This document shows positions 1 to 9,958 of a stretch of DNA of 32,500 bases, in pieces (within the stretch, counting starts at the first letter, position 1; every line of letters starts with the position of its first letter). The stretch comes from Mesostigma viride. Lineage: Eukaryota > Streptophyta > Mesostigmatophyceae > Mesostigmatales > Mesostigmataceae. A program made the translations under genes and the position numbers. The stretch lies in NCBI GenBank assembly GCA_009746045.1, contig RPFO01002088.1, positions 12,501 to 45,000 of the forward strand, written 5' to 3'. The notes beneath the pieces are model-generated. The model saw nothing but the letters and a program-made list of their open reading frames with translations, ran no database searches and had not been told where the DNA came from.

Positions 1-418
1 GCCCTCGCCCTCGCCCTCGCCCTCGCCCTCGCCCTCGCCCTCGCCCTCGCCCTCGCCCTCGCCCTCGCCCTCGCCCTCGCCCTCGCCCTCGCCCTCGCCC
101 TCGCCCTCGCCCTCGCCCTCGCCCTCGCCCTCGCCCTCGCCCTCGCCCTCGCCCTCGCCCTCGCCCTCGCCCTCGCCCTCGCCCTCGCCCTCGCCCTCGC
201 CCTCGCCCTCGCCCTCGCCCTCGCCCTCGCCCTCGCCCTCGCCCTCGCCCTCGCCCTCGCCCTCGCCCTCGCCCTCGCCCTCGCCCTCGCCCTCGCCCTC
301 GCCCTCGCCCTCGCCCTCGCCCTCGCCCTCGCCCTCGCCCTCGCCCTCGCCCTCGCCCTCACCCTCGCCCTCGCCCTCGCCCTTACGCCCTCGCCCTCGC
401 CATTACGCCCTCGCCCTT
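1..418. repeat. (GCCCTC)n hexanucleotide tract
   Basis: The first 360 bases are an uninterrupted GCCCTC hexamer array that continues beyond the window edge. From 361 to 418 it degenerates (ACCCTC, CCTTAC, CCATTAC, CCCTTAG) and runs into the satellite monomers, which contain short GCCCTC islands themselves. The complement is GAGGGC, a G3-bearing hexamer with the C-rich strand on plus. It is not a canonical telomere repeat. Reading frames across it are composition artefacts. Confidence 0.97.
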
Positions 419-3400
419 AGTCGCGCAGGTCCCCTTTGCACTCGCCCGGTGGGGCCACCCTCACCCTCCATGGTCTTCATCCCCGCTATGCCCCTCGCTT
501 ATGTTCAGCGTCCCCAGCCCTCACCCTCACTCCCACCCTAAAGCACAGCCCTAGCTCTGCTGCCCTCACTCAGCCTCTCTCACCCGCAGCCTTCCTCTGC
601 ACCTCTCGCCCGCATCCTTGCTCAGGCCCCCTGTGCATTTGTTTGCCCACAACTCACCTAGCCTTTAATCTTTAGTAGTCAACTGGGTGCCATCACCCCC
701 GCCCTCACTGGCCCTCACCTGGGCGCACTTGCCCTCGCCCTCGCTCAGGTCCCATCTGCACACTCGCGCACTGGGGTCCATCCTCACCCTACCTAGCCCT
801 GGCCCTTTTACCCTCGCTTTCATTCTGCTGCTCCCTCTCCACTATACCTACACCTGCGCGCTTCCCCTCGCCCTCGCTTTCCATCGCTTTCACTCGCCCT
901 CGCCCTCGCCAGGTGAGGGCCACCCTCACTCTCCTTGGTCTTCATCCCCGCTATGGCCCTCGCTTATGCTCAGCGTCCCCAGCCCTCACCCTCACTCTCA
1001 CCCTAGAGCACAGCCCTAGCTCTGCTGCCCACACTCAGGCTCACTCGCCCGCGCCCTCGCTCAGGCCCCCTGTACATTTGTTTTTGTTTGCCCAGTGGGG
1101 CCCCCCTCGCCCTACCTAGCCTTCACCATCGCCATAGCCCTGGCTCTTGCTCTGGCCTGCACCCTCACCCCCAACCTCACACCATCACTCAGGTGCCCTT
1201 GCCCTGCGCCCCTTTGCAATCGCCCGGTGGAAAACCCACCCACACCTCACCTAGCCTTTAATCGTTAGTAGTCAACTCGGTGCCATCACCCCCGCCCTCA
1301 CTGGCCCTCACCTGGGCTCACTTGCCCTCGCCCTCGCTCAGGTCCCATCTGCACACTCGCGCACGGGGGCCCATCCTCACCCTACCTAGCCCTGGCCCTT
1401 CTACCCTCGCTTTCATTCTGCTGCTCCCTCTCCACTACCTACACCTGCGCGCTTTCCCTCGCCCTCGCTTTTCATCGCTTTCACTCGCCCTCGCCCTCGC
1501 CCTCGCCCTCACCCTCGCCCTCGCCAGGTGGGGGCCACCCTCACTCTCCTTGGTCTTCATCCCCGCTATGGCCCTCGCTTATGTTCAGTGTCCCCAGCCC
1601 TCACCCTCACTCCCACCCTAAAGCACAGCCCTAGCTCTGCTGCCCTCACTCAGCCTCTCTCACCCGCAGCCTTCCTCTGCACCTCTCGCCCGCGCCCTCG
1701 CTCAGGCCCCCTGTGCATTTGTTTTTGTTTGCCCAGTGGGGCCCGCCCTCGCCCTACCTAGCCTTCACCATCGCTATAGACCTGGCCCTAAGTTGCTCTG
1801 GCCTTTACCCTCACCCCCAACCTCGCACCATCACTCAGGTGCCCTTGCCCTGGGCCCCTTTGCAATCGCCCGGTGGAAAACCCACCCACACCTCACTTCG
1901 CCTTCAATCGTTAGTAGTCAACTCGGTGCCATCACCCCCGCCCTCACTGGCCCTCACCTGGGCGCACTTGCCCTCGCCCTCGCTCAGGTCCCATCTGCAC
2001 ACTCGCGCACTGGGGCCCATCCTCACCCTACCTAGCCCTGGCCCTTCTACCCTCGCTTTCATTCTGCTGCTCCCTCTCCACTACCTACACCTGCGCGCTT
2101 CCCCTCGCCCTCGCTTTTCATCGCTTTCACTCGCCCTCGCCCTCGCCCTCGCCCTCACCCTCGCCCTCGCCCGGTGGGGGCCACCCTCACCCTCCATTGT
2201 CTTCATCCCCGCTATGGCCCTCGCTTATGCTCAGCGTCCCCAGCCCTCACCCTCACTCTCATCCTAGAGCACAGCCCTAGCTCTGCTGCCCTCACTCAGG
2301 CTCACTCATCCGCAGCCTTCCACTGCACCTCTTGCCCGCGCCCTCGCTCAGGCCCCCTGTCCATTTGTTTGCCCAGTGGGGCCCGCCCTCGCCCTACACT
2401 AGCCTTCACCATCGCCATAGCCCTCGCTCTTGCTCTGGCCTGCACCCTCCCCCCAACCTCGCACCATCACTCAGGTGCCCTTGCCCTGCGCCCCTTTGCA
2501 ATCGCCCGGTGGAAAACCCACCCACAACTCACCTAGCCTTCAATCGTTAGTAGTCAACTCGGTGCCATCACCCCCGCCCTCACTGGCCCTCACCTGGGCG
2601 CACTTGCCCTCGCCCTCGCTCAGGTCCCATCTGCACACTCGCGCACTGGGGCCCATCCTCACCCTACCTAGCCCTGGCCCTTTTACCCTCGCTTTCATTC
2701 TGCTGCTTCCTCTCCACTACCTACACCTGCGCGCTTCCCCTCGCCCTCGCTTTCCATCGCTTTCACTCGCCCTCGCCCTCGCCAGGTGAGGGCCACCCTC
2801 ACTCTCCTTGGTCTTCATCCCCGCTATGGCCCTCGCTTATGTTCAGCGTCCCCAGCCCTCACCCTCACTCCCATCCTAAAGCACAGCCCTAGCTCTGCTG
2901 CCCTCACTCAGCCTCTCTCACCCGCAGCCTTCCTCTGCACCTCTCGCCCGCGCCCTCGCTCAGGCCCCCTGTGCATTTGTTTTTGTTTGCCCAGTGGGGC
3001 CCGCCCTCGCCCTACACTAGCCTTCACCATCGCTATAGACCTGGCCCTAAGTTGCTCTGGCCTTTACCCTCACCCCCAACCTCGCACCATCACTCAGGTG
3101 CCCTTGCCCTGGGCCCCTTTGCAATCGCCCGGTGGAAAACCCACCCACACCTCACTTCGCCTTCAATCGTTAGTAGTCAACTCGGTGCCATCACCCCCGC
3201 CCTCACTGGCCCTCACCTGGGCGCACTTGCCCTCGCCCTCGCTCAGGTCCCATCTGCACACTCGCGCACTGGGGCCCATCCTCACCCTACCTAGCCCTGG
3301 CCCTTTTACCCTCGCTTTCATTCTGCTGCTTCCTCTCCACTACCTACACCTGCGCGCTTCCCCTCGCCCTCGCTTTCCATCGCTTTCACTCGCCCTCGCC

Positions 3401-4799
3401 CTCGCCCGGTGGGGGCCACCCTCACCCTCCATTGTCTTCATCCCCGCTATGCCCCTCGCTTATGTTCAGCGTCCCCAGCCCTCACCCTCACTCCCACCCT
3501 AAAGCACAGCCCTAGCTCTGCTGCCCTCACTCAGCCTCTCTCACCCGCAGCCTTCCTCTGCACCTCTCGCCCGCGCCCTCGCTCAGGCCCCCTGTGCATT
3601 TGTTTTTGTTTGCCCAGTGGGGCCCGCCCTCGCCCTACCTAGCCTTCACCATCGCTATAGACCTGGCCCTAAGTTGCTCTGGCCTTTACCCTCACCCCCA
3701 ACCTCGCACCATCACTCAGGTGCCCTTGCCCTGGGCCCCTTTGCAATCGCCCGGTGGAAAACCCACCCACACCTCACTTCGCCTTCAATCGTTAGTAGTC
3801 AACTCGGTGCCATCACCCCCGCCCTCACTGGCCCTCACCTGGGCGCACTTGCCCTCGCCCTCGCTCAGGTCCCATCTGCACACTCGCGCACTGGGGCCCA
3901 TCCTCACCCTACCTAGCCCTGGCCCTTCTACCCTCGCTTTCATTCTGCTGCTCCCTCTCCACTACCTACACCTGCGCGCTTCCCCTCGCCCTCGCTTTTC
4001 ATCGCTTTCACTCGCCCTCGCCCTCGCCCTCGCCCTCACCCTCGCCCTCGCCCGGTGGGGGCCACCCTCACCCTCCATTGTCTTCATCCCCGCTATGGCC
4101 CTCGCTTATGCTCAGCGTCCCCAGCCCTCACCCTCACTCTCATCCTAGAGCACAGCCCTAGCTCTGCTGCCCTCACTCAGGCTCACTCATCCGCAGCCTT
4201 CCACTGCACCTCTTGCCCGCGCCCTCGCTCAGGCCCCCTGTCCATTTGTTTGCCCAGTGGGGCCCGCCCTCGCCCTACACTAGCCTTCACCATCGCCATA
4301 GCCCTCGCTCTTGCTCTGGCCTGCACCCTCCCCCCCAACCTCGCACCATCACTCAGGTGCCCTTGCCCTGCGCCCCTTTGCAATCGCCCGGTGGAAAACC
4401 CACCCACAACTCACCTAGCCTTCAATCGTTAGTAGTCAACTCGGTGCCATCACCCCCGCCCTCACTGGCCCTCACCTGGGCGCACTTGCCCTCGCCCTCG
4501 CTCAGGTCCCATCTGCACACTCGCGCACTGGGGCCCATCCTCACCCTACCTAGCCCTGGCCCTTTTACCCTCGCTTTCATTCTGCTGCTTCCTCTCCACT
4601 ACCTACACCTGCGCGCTTCCCCTCGCCCTCGCTTTCCATCGCTTTCACTCGCCCTCGCCCTCGCCAGGTGGGGGCCACCCTCACTCTCCTTGGTCTTCAT
4701 CCCCGCTATGCCCCTCGCTTATGTTCAGCGTCCCCAGCCCTCACCCTCACTCCCACCCTAAAGCACAGCCCTAGCTCTGCTGCCCTCACTCAGCCTCTC
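419..4799. repeat. C-rich satellite array, ~0.61-0.65 kb monomers in a 3-mer higher-order repeat
   Basis: The landmark GGCCACCCTC recurs at 453, 918, 1533, 2179, 2791, 3414, 4060 and 4673. The spacings are 465 (a shortened unit), 615, 646, 612, 623, 646 and 613. Lengths and sequence variants repeat every three monomers: 1533 to 3414 and 2179 to 4060 are both 1,881 bp, and the stretches around 1713-2267 and 3594-4148 look identical. One extra C in a C-run near 4331 (seven C, against six near 2450) shifts the later phase to 1,882. Each monomer has GCCCTC islands that vary in length. The array stops abruptly at 4799, where the next monomer would read CTCAC and AAACTAC appears instead. The many overlapping plus-strand frames (Leu/Pro/Ser/Ala-rich) lack any domain and are not annotated as genes. 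Confidence 0.93.
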
Positions 4800-5118
4800 A
4801 AACTACTTTATGCACAATGATGCAACTTGATGCTATAGTGACGTGCCACGATGTAACTTTATTAACTTCACCATTAGTCATGGGGTCAATAGGATTGCTC
4901 ATTATGCCATGTTAACATGAACCATGGGTTACGTAATAGTGAAAACAGTAATCATGATGCTCCACTTGAAGTCTCCAACATGGTCATGTTTGGAATTTTA
5001 TTGATCATATTTACAAGATATGAAAAGAGACAACAAACGTGGAAGCATGGCACGCCGAGGCCGATAATATATGTGTGAAATATGAAAAGAGACAACATCT
5101 TTGGCAAGCATGATCATA
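4800..5118. other. Unique AT-richer junction, no gene seen
   Basis: The composition changes sharply from the satellite to AT-richer DNA. No convincing reading frame is present. An 18-bp direct repeat, ATATGAAAAGAGACAACA, occurs near 5017 and near 5079. The segment probably belongs to the interior of truncated element L or to the flank in which the satellite grew. Confidence 0.5.
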
Positions 5119-5132
5119 TCATGCTTGCCAAA
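5100..5132. repeat. Perfect hairpin, 15-bp arms, 3-nt loop
   Basis: Bases 5100-5114 are the reverse complement of 5118-5132, with a loop of CAT. The arm includes TTGGCAAGCATGAT. It lies beyond the likely end of the gag-like frame of element L. Its function is unknown. Confidence 0.85.
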
Positions 5133-5966
5133 CATATGAATGATATCGACCATGTCCAGAAACCATGTTTGCCAATGGTGCATTTAGGATACATTTGAAG
5201 CCGTGCAAATGTATCCTAATCCGGTAAAACCACCCCATGGCAGCCAGCTGCTTTTCAGCAGTCATGTTGCGGGCCGCTGTCTTTTTGCGGTCCCGCTCTT
5301 GCTGTGCAAGACGGCGTGCCTCTACAAACTGGGCGGCGGCCTGTTCGACCGCCTGATTGAGTGGATTCATCTCAATCTCCCCATCAGAAACCCCTGGGGA
5401 GAGGGTGACCTCGTCATCAGACAGCTGAATGCTGCCGATGACGGGTCCTGGGACCTTCTTGGTCCGCATTTTGAACATGTATGCGTCCCTCTTTAGCTTC
5501 CTCTCGTACCCCCCGCTTTCTTAGCGGATGAGGGGACGATCGGCACCCCCGCTTGTTCTCCACCGCTTTTGGCTATTCCGCCCTCCTCCTGAGGAGGTTG
5601 GGACGGTGCCTTAGCGGGGAGGTCAGCGGGGCTTGCCTGAGGGCTGGGGGACCGCATACTGCTTACGGATTTTTGCGAGCTAGCTGGGCTAGAAAAAACC
5701 GATTTTTCGGCCTGTTCGGCCAAGGAGGTTACCTGTTTTTGCAGGGCTGCCAGCTGCCGCTCTTGGGCGGCTGCCTTGACGCTTTGCTGAGCCATTGCTG
5801 TCGCTAGCTGCCTAGCCACTAGCTGATCCTGCTCCGCCTGCGCCCTTCTTGCTTTTTTAATTTTCTTGGCCGCAGCCTTCTCCTCTACTGTTGGCACCGT
5901 CTGCCAGCCAGCATCATCTATCCGCTTCTTTTTGAATTTCAGGCCTGGCATAATAGGATCTCCCAT
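5119..5966 (-). pseudogene. gag-like N-terminal reading frame of element L, frameshifted and truncated
   Basis: The minus-strand ATG at 5966 opens a 157-residue frame to 5493. The start is basic (KFKKKRIDD). Residues ~27-85 are rich in Ala, Gln, Lys and Glu and likely form a coiled coil, followed by a Ser/Pro-rich linker. The frame ends shortly after a run of six G (near 5510-5515). A one-base shift around that run gives an open frame into 5478-5119, which starts with a basic segment (KLKRDAY), then an acidic segment (SDDEVTLSPG) and a second Ala/Gln/Arg-rich helix. Homology-like composition fades around 5215, so the true 3' limit is uncertain. No zinc knuckle, protease or polymerase follows before the satellite. 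I call it gag-like from its place 32 bp inside an LTR-like end and its coiled-coil, basic character. No family domain is recognised. Confidence 0.45.
5184..5219. repeat. Perfect hairpin, 14-bp arms, 8-nt loop
   Basis: Bases 5184-5197 (TTAGGATACATTTG) are the reverse complement of 5206-5219. The hairpin sits where the gag-like minus-strand frame stops looking like its upstream part, so it may mark a break or inserted DNA. Confidence 0.85.
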
Positions 5967-6734
5967 GATTTTGTCTATGGTAAACGACTTTAATTCAAGT
6001 TAATAAACGAGTGGACCCCTCAATGCTCAATGGCCTAACGCATGTGTTTATTACAATAAATCACAAGCCCCGCATCCAACGTGCACAAGGGCATTTAGCA
6101 TTGTCGACAAGCAACGCTCTGCCTGGCCGCCACGTCTGGAGCAGCCGACAGTGGCCGTTGGGCTCTGTGGTGCAGCCTGAGTGGCGCGACGCCACTGCTG
6201 GACTCTCAGGACCTTAGTCCAACGTCCGACACCTCAATGTCAGTCCCGAGTGGGTACTGGCGACGCCGTACCGCCAATCCTACTTGGGTACTGGCGTCCG
6301 TCACCAGGACTCGGCTATCAAATAGTCTAGCCTGCCGAATCACATATAGCCGGGACTTCTGACCGAGCCTACACGTGCGAAACCCCAGATAGCACATTGC
6401 TATCTGGTACTTAGCCTATGTCCACGACTAGAGGCTAACTCCTACACCTTTGGAAATGGCATTGTTTTCTTTCAAACGCACACTCCAGGTTGCGCGCGGT
6501 GTGGTTGTGCGATTCTGAGAAGTGCGCACCCGGGGGGAAACCGGCCCCTTGCGCACTCCCTAGTTACGCACTCCCTAGTAAAGTCGATAGATTGCGTACC
6601 TTGGGAGACGGCATTATTAGTACTTACATATGTGTCAGAGACGGTATTAGTACATAAGTGTCAGATGAGGGTACACATGTATCGGCTTCGTTGTGGATCA
6701 CGCCACTAAAATGACTAAATACAGTAAGCTTACA

Positions 6735-6945
6735 TACCAAGCGCCGACACTTAGCGTGTGGCATGGCAGTACATAGACCGAAGTGGAGCGTGACCCACAA
6801 CGACGTTGTGGGTCACGCCACCACATAGATGTAGATACCAAGCGCCGACACGGCGTGTGGCAGTAGACCGAAGTGGAGCGTGACCCACAACGACGTTGTG
6901 GGTCACGCCACTAGCTACATACCAACGACACTTAGCGTGTGGCAG
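6735..6945. repeat. ~90-bp tandem repeat carrying perfect hairpins
   Basis: A unit starting TACCAAGCGCCGACAC recurs at ~6736 and ~6837, with a partial third copy near 6921. The first two copies contain GACCGAAGTGGAGCG followed by a perfect hairpin: 6788-6802 with 6804-6818, and 6878-6892 with 6894-6908. The arm is GCGTGACCCACAACG and the loop is one base. A degenerate arm (GTTGTGGATCACGCCA) stands alone near 6693. The repeat lies inside the putative LTR of element L. Confidence 0.85.
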
Positions 6946-7159
6946 ACTGGTAGTAGAGCATGTACCGGGCTGTTTCTACTACATAATACACCCGGCGTGT
7001 ACACCTGTGTACACCCGTAGTGTACACCCGTGTGCACCCACTTACAGGCGGACTTGTGGATGATCAATTATATTTGTTCCTTTTAAAAATGATGATTTAA
7101 TGTTTATAAATTGCAAGCTAAGATCAAGTGATAATGTATTGTAATTGTTGTACTATCTC

Positions 7160-7241
7160 CGACAGGACAACAGCTATCTATCAATGACCGACAGGACAAA
7201 CAGCTATCTATCATCATTGATAGATAGCTGTTGTCCTGTCG
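7160..7241. repeat. 28-bp perfect inverted repeat with a third direct copy in the loop
   Basis: Bases 7160-7187 (beginning CGACAGGACAACAGCTATCT) are the exact reverse complement of 7214-7241. The 26-bp spacer is itself a near copy of the left arm (CGACAGGACAAACAGC). This arrangement can form two alternative stems. It lies inside the putative LTR of element L. Confidence 0.88.
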
Positions 7242-8008
7242 TACGTACACGTGTATGTAGTATGTAATGCGTGCGCCGGACGAGGGTACACGCCGGTTCA
7301 CGATGATCAAGTGTGAAAAATACGTACACCGCGCCCACAAATTTTTTGGTACATGCACGTTATGCACGTCCGATCCACGATTAGTACTTTACATATTAAT
7401 GTGAGGATTTCGCACAAGCCATCGTCAATGATGCTATGCTTTCAGTACATATAAACAGTCCAAGCGAACACATTATATTTCATGAGCCTGTCGGGCAAAA
7501 TTAATTTTGGCGTGTATGCCAAATTTTAACACGTCGATATGCCATGGCGGACCTGGTACTACGTACTGTACGTACCGGTGGCAGCCCTTACGCACCTTTC
7601 GTAAATACGAGGAAGCCAGACGTAATAACTGAGGATCGATCCATTTCAGACTTCTGACTTCCGCCGCATCCTTTTTAACCGCAACGCGTCAGTTCATTAT
7701 TGGCCCCTACATCGAGGGTACCCCATGTTTGTTGCGTTTCTCCCTCGTTGCGGAACCGCAAAATCGGTGAGTGCCTTTTGCGGAACTGGCTATGGCGATT
7801 CTTCCTGACCCCGTATCTTTCTGTAGACATAAGCTTTTACGCAACGGAAGGTGGCGTTGGGTAGCCCTACACTTCCTTCATATAAATACGTCATTTAATT
7901 TTTTTTGATTAGTTGCGTAACTAGTTGCGTTACCGCGGGTTGGTACTGTAGTGTGACGAACCGATTTGCCTCAGTGGGCAAAAGGTTCCGGCATTATTTA
8001 ACCTAACT

Positions 8009-8916
8009 GGTAGGTAGGTAGGTAGGTAGGTAGGTAGGTAGGTAGGTAGGTAGGTAGGTAGGTAGGTAGGTAGGTAGGTAGGTAGGTAGGTAGGTAGGTA
8101 GGTAGGTAGGTAGGTAGGGTATGTGGGTAGGTAGGTAGGTATGTGGGTGGGTAGGTAGGTAGGTAGGTAGGTAGGTAGGTAGGTAGGTAGGTAGGTAGGT
8201 AGGTAGGTAGGTAGGTAGGTAGGTAGGTAGGTAGGTAGGTAGGTAGGTAGGTAGGTAGGTAGGTAGGTAGGTAGGTAGGTAGGTAGGTAGGTAGGTAGGT
8301 AGGTAGGAAGGTAGGTAGGCAGGCAGGCAGGCAGGCAGGTAGGTAGGTAGGTAGGTAGGTAGGTAGGTAGGTAGGTAGGTAGGTAGGTAGGTAGGTAGGT
8401 AGGTAGGTAGGTAGGTAGGTAGGTAGGTAGGTAGGTAGGTAGGTAGGTTTGTATGTATGTATGTGTGTATGTATGTATGTATGTATGTATGTATGTATGT
8501 ATGTATGTATGTATGTATGTATGTATGTATGTATGTATGTATGTATGTATGTATGTATGTATGTATGTATGTATGTATGTATGTATGTGTATGTATGTAT
8601 GTATGTATGTATGTATGTATGTATGTATGTATGTATGTATGTATGTATGTATGTATGTATGTATGTATGTATGTATGTATGTATGTATGTATGTATGTAT
8701 GTATGTATGTATGTATGTATGTATGTATGTATGTATGTATGTATGTATGTATGTATGTAGGTATGTATGTATGTAGGTAGGTAGGTAGGTAGGTAGGTAG
8801 GTAGGTAGGTAGGTAGGTAGGTAGGTAGGTAGGTAGGTAGGTAGGTAGGTAGGTAGGTAGGTAGGTAGGTAGGTAGGTAGGTAGGTAGGTAGGTAGGTAG
8901 GTAGGTAGGTAGGTAG
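8009..8916. repeat. Compound (TAGG)n-(ATGT)n-(TAGG)n microsatellite
   Basis: TAGG repeats fill about 8009-8447, with interruptions at 8118-8155 (GGGTATGTGGG) and 8306-8340 (GGAAGG, then AGGC repeats). ATGT repeats fill about 8450-8773, with two GTGT interruptions, and TAGG returns at about 8774-8916. The left edge abuts CCTAACT (the 5' terminus of element L on minus) and the right edge abuts AGTTAG (the 5' terminus of element R). The long open frames through it on both strands are artefacts of a repeat without stops. Confidence 0.97.
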
Positions 8917-8999
8917 AGTTAGTCTCCATGCTTTGCTGCAGACTAAGTCTCAAAGGCATTGTGAATACAACGCATGAATAAGCCTTGTAAACATACGTT
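8917..8999 (+). mobile_element. Element R, 5' part of its LTR (split by the copia-class insertion)
   Basis: The segment begins AGTTAGTCTCC directly after the microsatellite and ends in ACGTT, which is repeated at 15574-15578 after the copia-class element. Removing the insertion joins it to 15579-15977, giving an LTR-like segment of about 482 bp with AGTTAG...CTAACT termini. The partner LTR is not in the window, so this is inferred from termini, the target duplication and the following gag-like frame. Confidence 0.5.
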
Positions 9000-9444
9000 A
9001 GTTGTAAAGCATTACAAATGATGCTGGGCAGGGCTCGGAAAAATACTGTCGGAACGACACATTGAAATAAACGTATGCATTTATTCTGTCCCGGTGTTCT
9101 GTTATGCAATATATCAGTTTGCTGCACGTGATGTTGATTACCTGGATGCGGACAATGAATCCGGCGAGACTCATGTCGCTGGGCACAATGGTTGCCACAA
9201 TGGTTGCAGTCTTGCCATGGGTTGTTCAGATATAACCATGGCAGACTTAAGTTTGGCGTCTGGTGTCTGGAAGGTTCCATGTGCACAACGCATAGTGCAT
9301 TGCCATACTTGTAACGACAGTGCAGAATAAGGTTTCTAGGCATCTCTAGAAGGTTGACGCTGTAAATGTATAAATTAAGGCAATAAACAGCGGCCAAGGA
9401 GCCGCAGCAATTGCAACCAAACCATTCCAAAGTCATTCTCAACT
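9000..9444 (+). repeat. 5' LTR of the copia-class element
   Basis: It starts AGTTGTAAAGC and ends TTCTCAACT, and matches 15130-15573 along its full length. A TATA-like TATAAATT lies at 9369-9376 and AATAAA at 9382-9387, both close to the 3' end. Downstream, CGTACTCTTAATCACAC is not an obvious tRNA 3'-end complement, so the primer site is unassigned. Confidence 0.93.
9382..9387 (+). promoter_or_regulatory. AATAAA polyadenylation-like signal in the 5' LTR
   Basis: AATAAA lies 57 bp before the LTR end and is conserved at 15511-15516 in the 3' LTR. Its place fits a retroelement processing signal. The nearby TATAAATT (TATAAGTT in the 3' copy) is too close to it to be confident about transcript start and end. 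Confidence 0.45.
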
Positions 9445-9517
9445 CGTACTCTTAATCACACTTTTTTTTTCCATGGCTCGTGGCCGTGCTGCGCCAAGCG
9501 CTGAGACTGACGCCATG

Positions 9518-9723
9518 AGTTAGGTTAATATTGTGCGGAAACCTTTTTGCCACTTGGGCTACTCAGGTTCCGCACAATATTACCGGCGATAACCACTCGC
9601 CGGACACTCAAGTTCACACCGGTGTGAACTTGAGTGTCCGGCGAGTGGTTATCGCCGGTAATATTGTGCGGAACCTGAGTAGCCCAAGTGGCAAAAAGGT
9701 TTCCGCACAATATTAACCTAACT
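9518..9723. repeat. 206-bp perfect palindrome (left end)
   Basis: The arms 9518-9620 and 9621-9723 are exact reverse complements with no loop. Each arm folds further. AATATTGTGCGGAA is repeated inverted within the arm as TTCCGCACAATATT, and CCGGCGA/TCGCCGG flank seven bases nearer the centre. The extruded form would be a branched cruciform. Confidence 0.97.
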
Positions 9724-9958
9724 AAGACCTGGATCCTTGCGGGGCGCAGGTTCGAATCCACTCGGAAGCGGATTATTTGGGGAATAATTCGTTCCGATTT
9801 GGCACCCGGCTCTAATCATATGCGCACCAAGGAGATGCTCATATTCGATCATATTCATATCGATATTTGCACCAACGAGATGCTTATATTCGATCATATT
9901 CATGCATACGGGTGTTCCGAGCCTAGTGATTCGTCCTCGCCCCAAGAGGCTAGGTTTT
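9724..9958. other. Middle of the 647-bp element
   Basis: There is no coding signal. It opens AAGACCTGGATCC. A TGG six bases inside could be a primer-site start if this is an LTR-type element. GGTTCGAATCC follows at 9749-9759. The bases around it (TTGCGGGGCGCAGG before) recall the variable arm and T arm of a serine-type tRNA, but the T-stem pairs only at its two loop-closing pairs. The second half is the duplicated GAGATGC(T)CATATTCGATC segment. Confidence 0.6.

Larger units (their letters stand above)
5998..8008 (-). mobile_element. Putative ~2.0 kb 5' LTR of element L (minus strand)
   Basis: Read on the minus strand, the segment starts AGTTAGGTTAAATAATG at 8008 and ends TTATTAACT at 5998, so its termini are a 5-bp inverted repeat AGTTA/TAACT. 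The next bases inward are TGAATTAAAG, a possible primer-binding region shared in its first six bases with element R, and the gag-like ATG follows at 5966. AATAAA on the minus strand (6052-6047) lies about 50 bp from the LTR 3' end. The interior has tandem hairpins and no convincing gene. The first ~60 bp resemble the arm of the palindromic element at 9518. There is no second LTR in the window, so the call rests on termini and context and the length is provisional. Confidence 0.5.

Noticed and set aside
1713-4148. Identical 184-residue plus-strand frames at 1713 and 3594
   Set aside because: They are copies within the satellite higher-order repeat. Overlapping frames are equally open and the composition is that of the GCCCTC-rich DNA.
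8003-9442. 479-residue minus-strand frame with YLPT and YIHT repeats
   Set aside because: It is made by the TAGG/ATGT microsatellite and the antisense of the 5' LTR. The same N-terminal part appears at the 3' LTR because the LTRs are direct repeats, not because of a gene family.
9749-9759. A true tRNA gene
   Set aside because: Only the B-box and part of a variable arm are recognisable. The T stem has mismatches and there is no acceptor stem or anticodon arm in the proper place.
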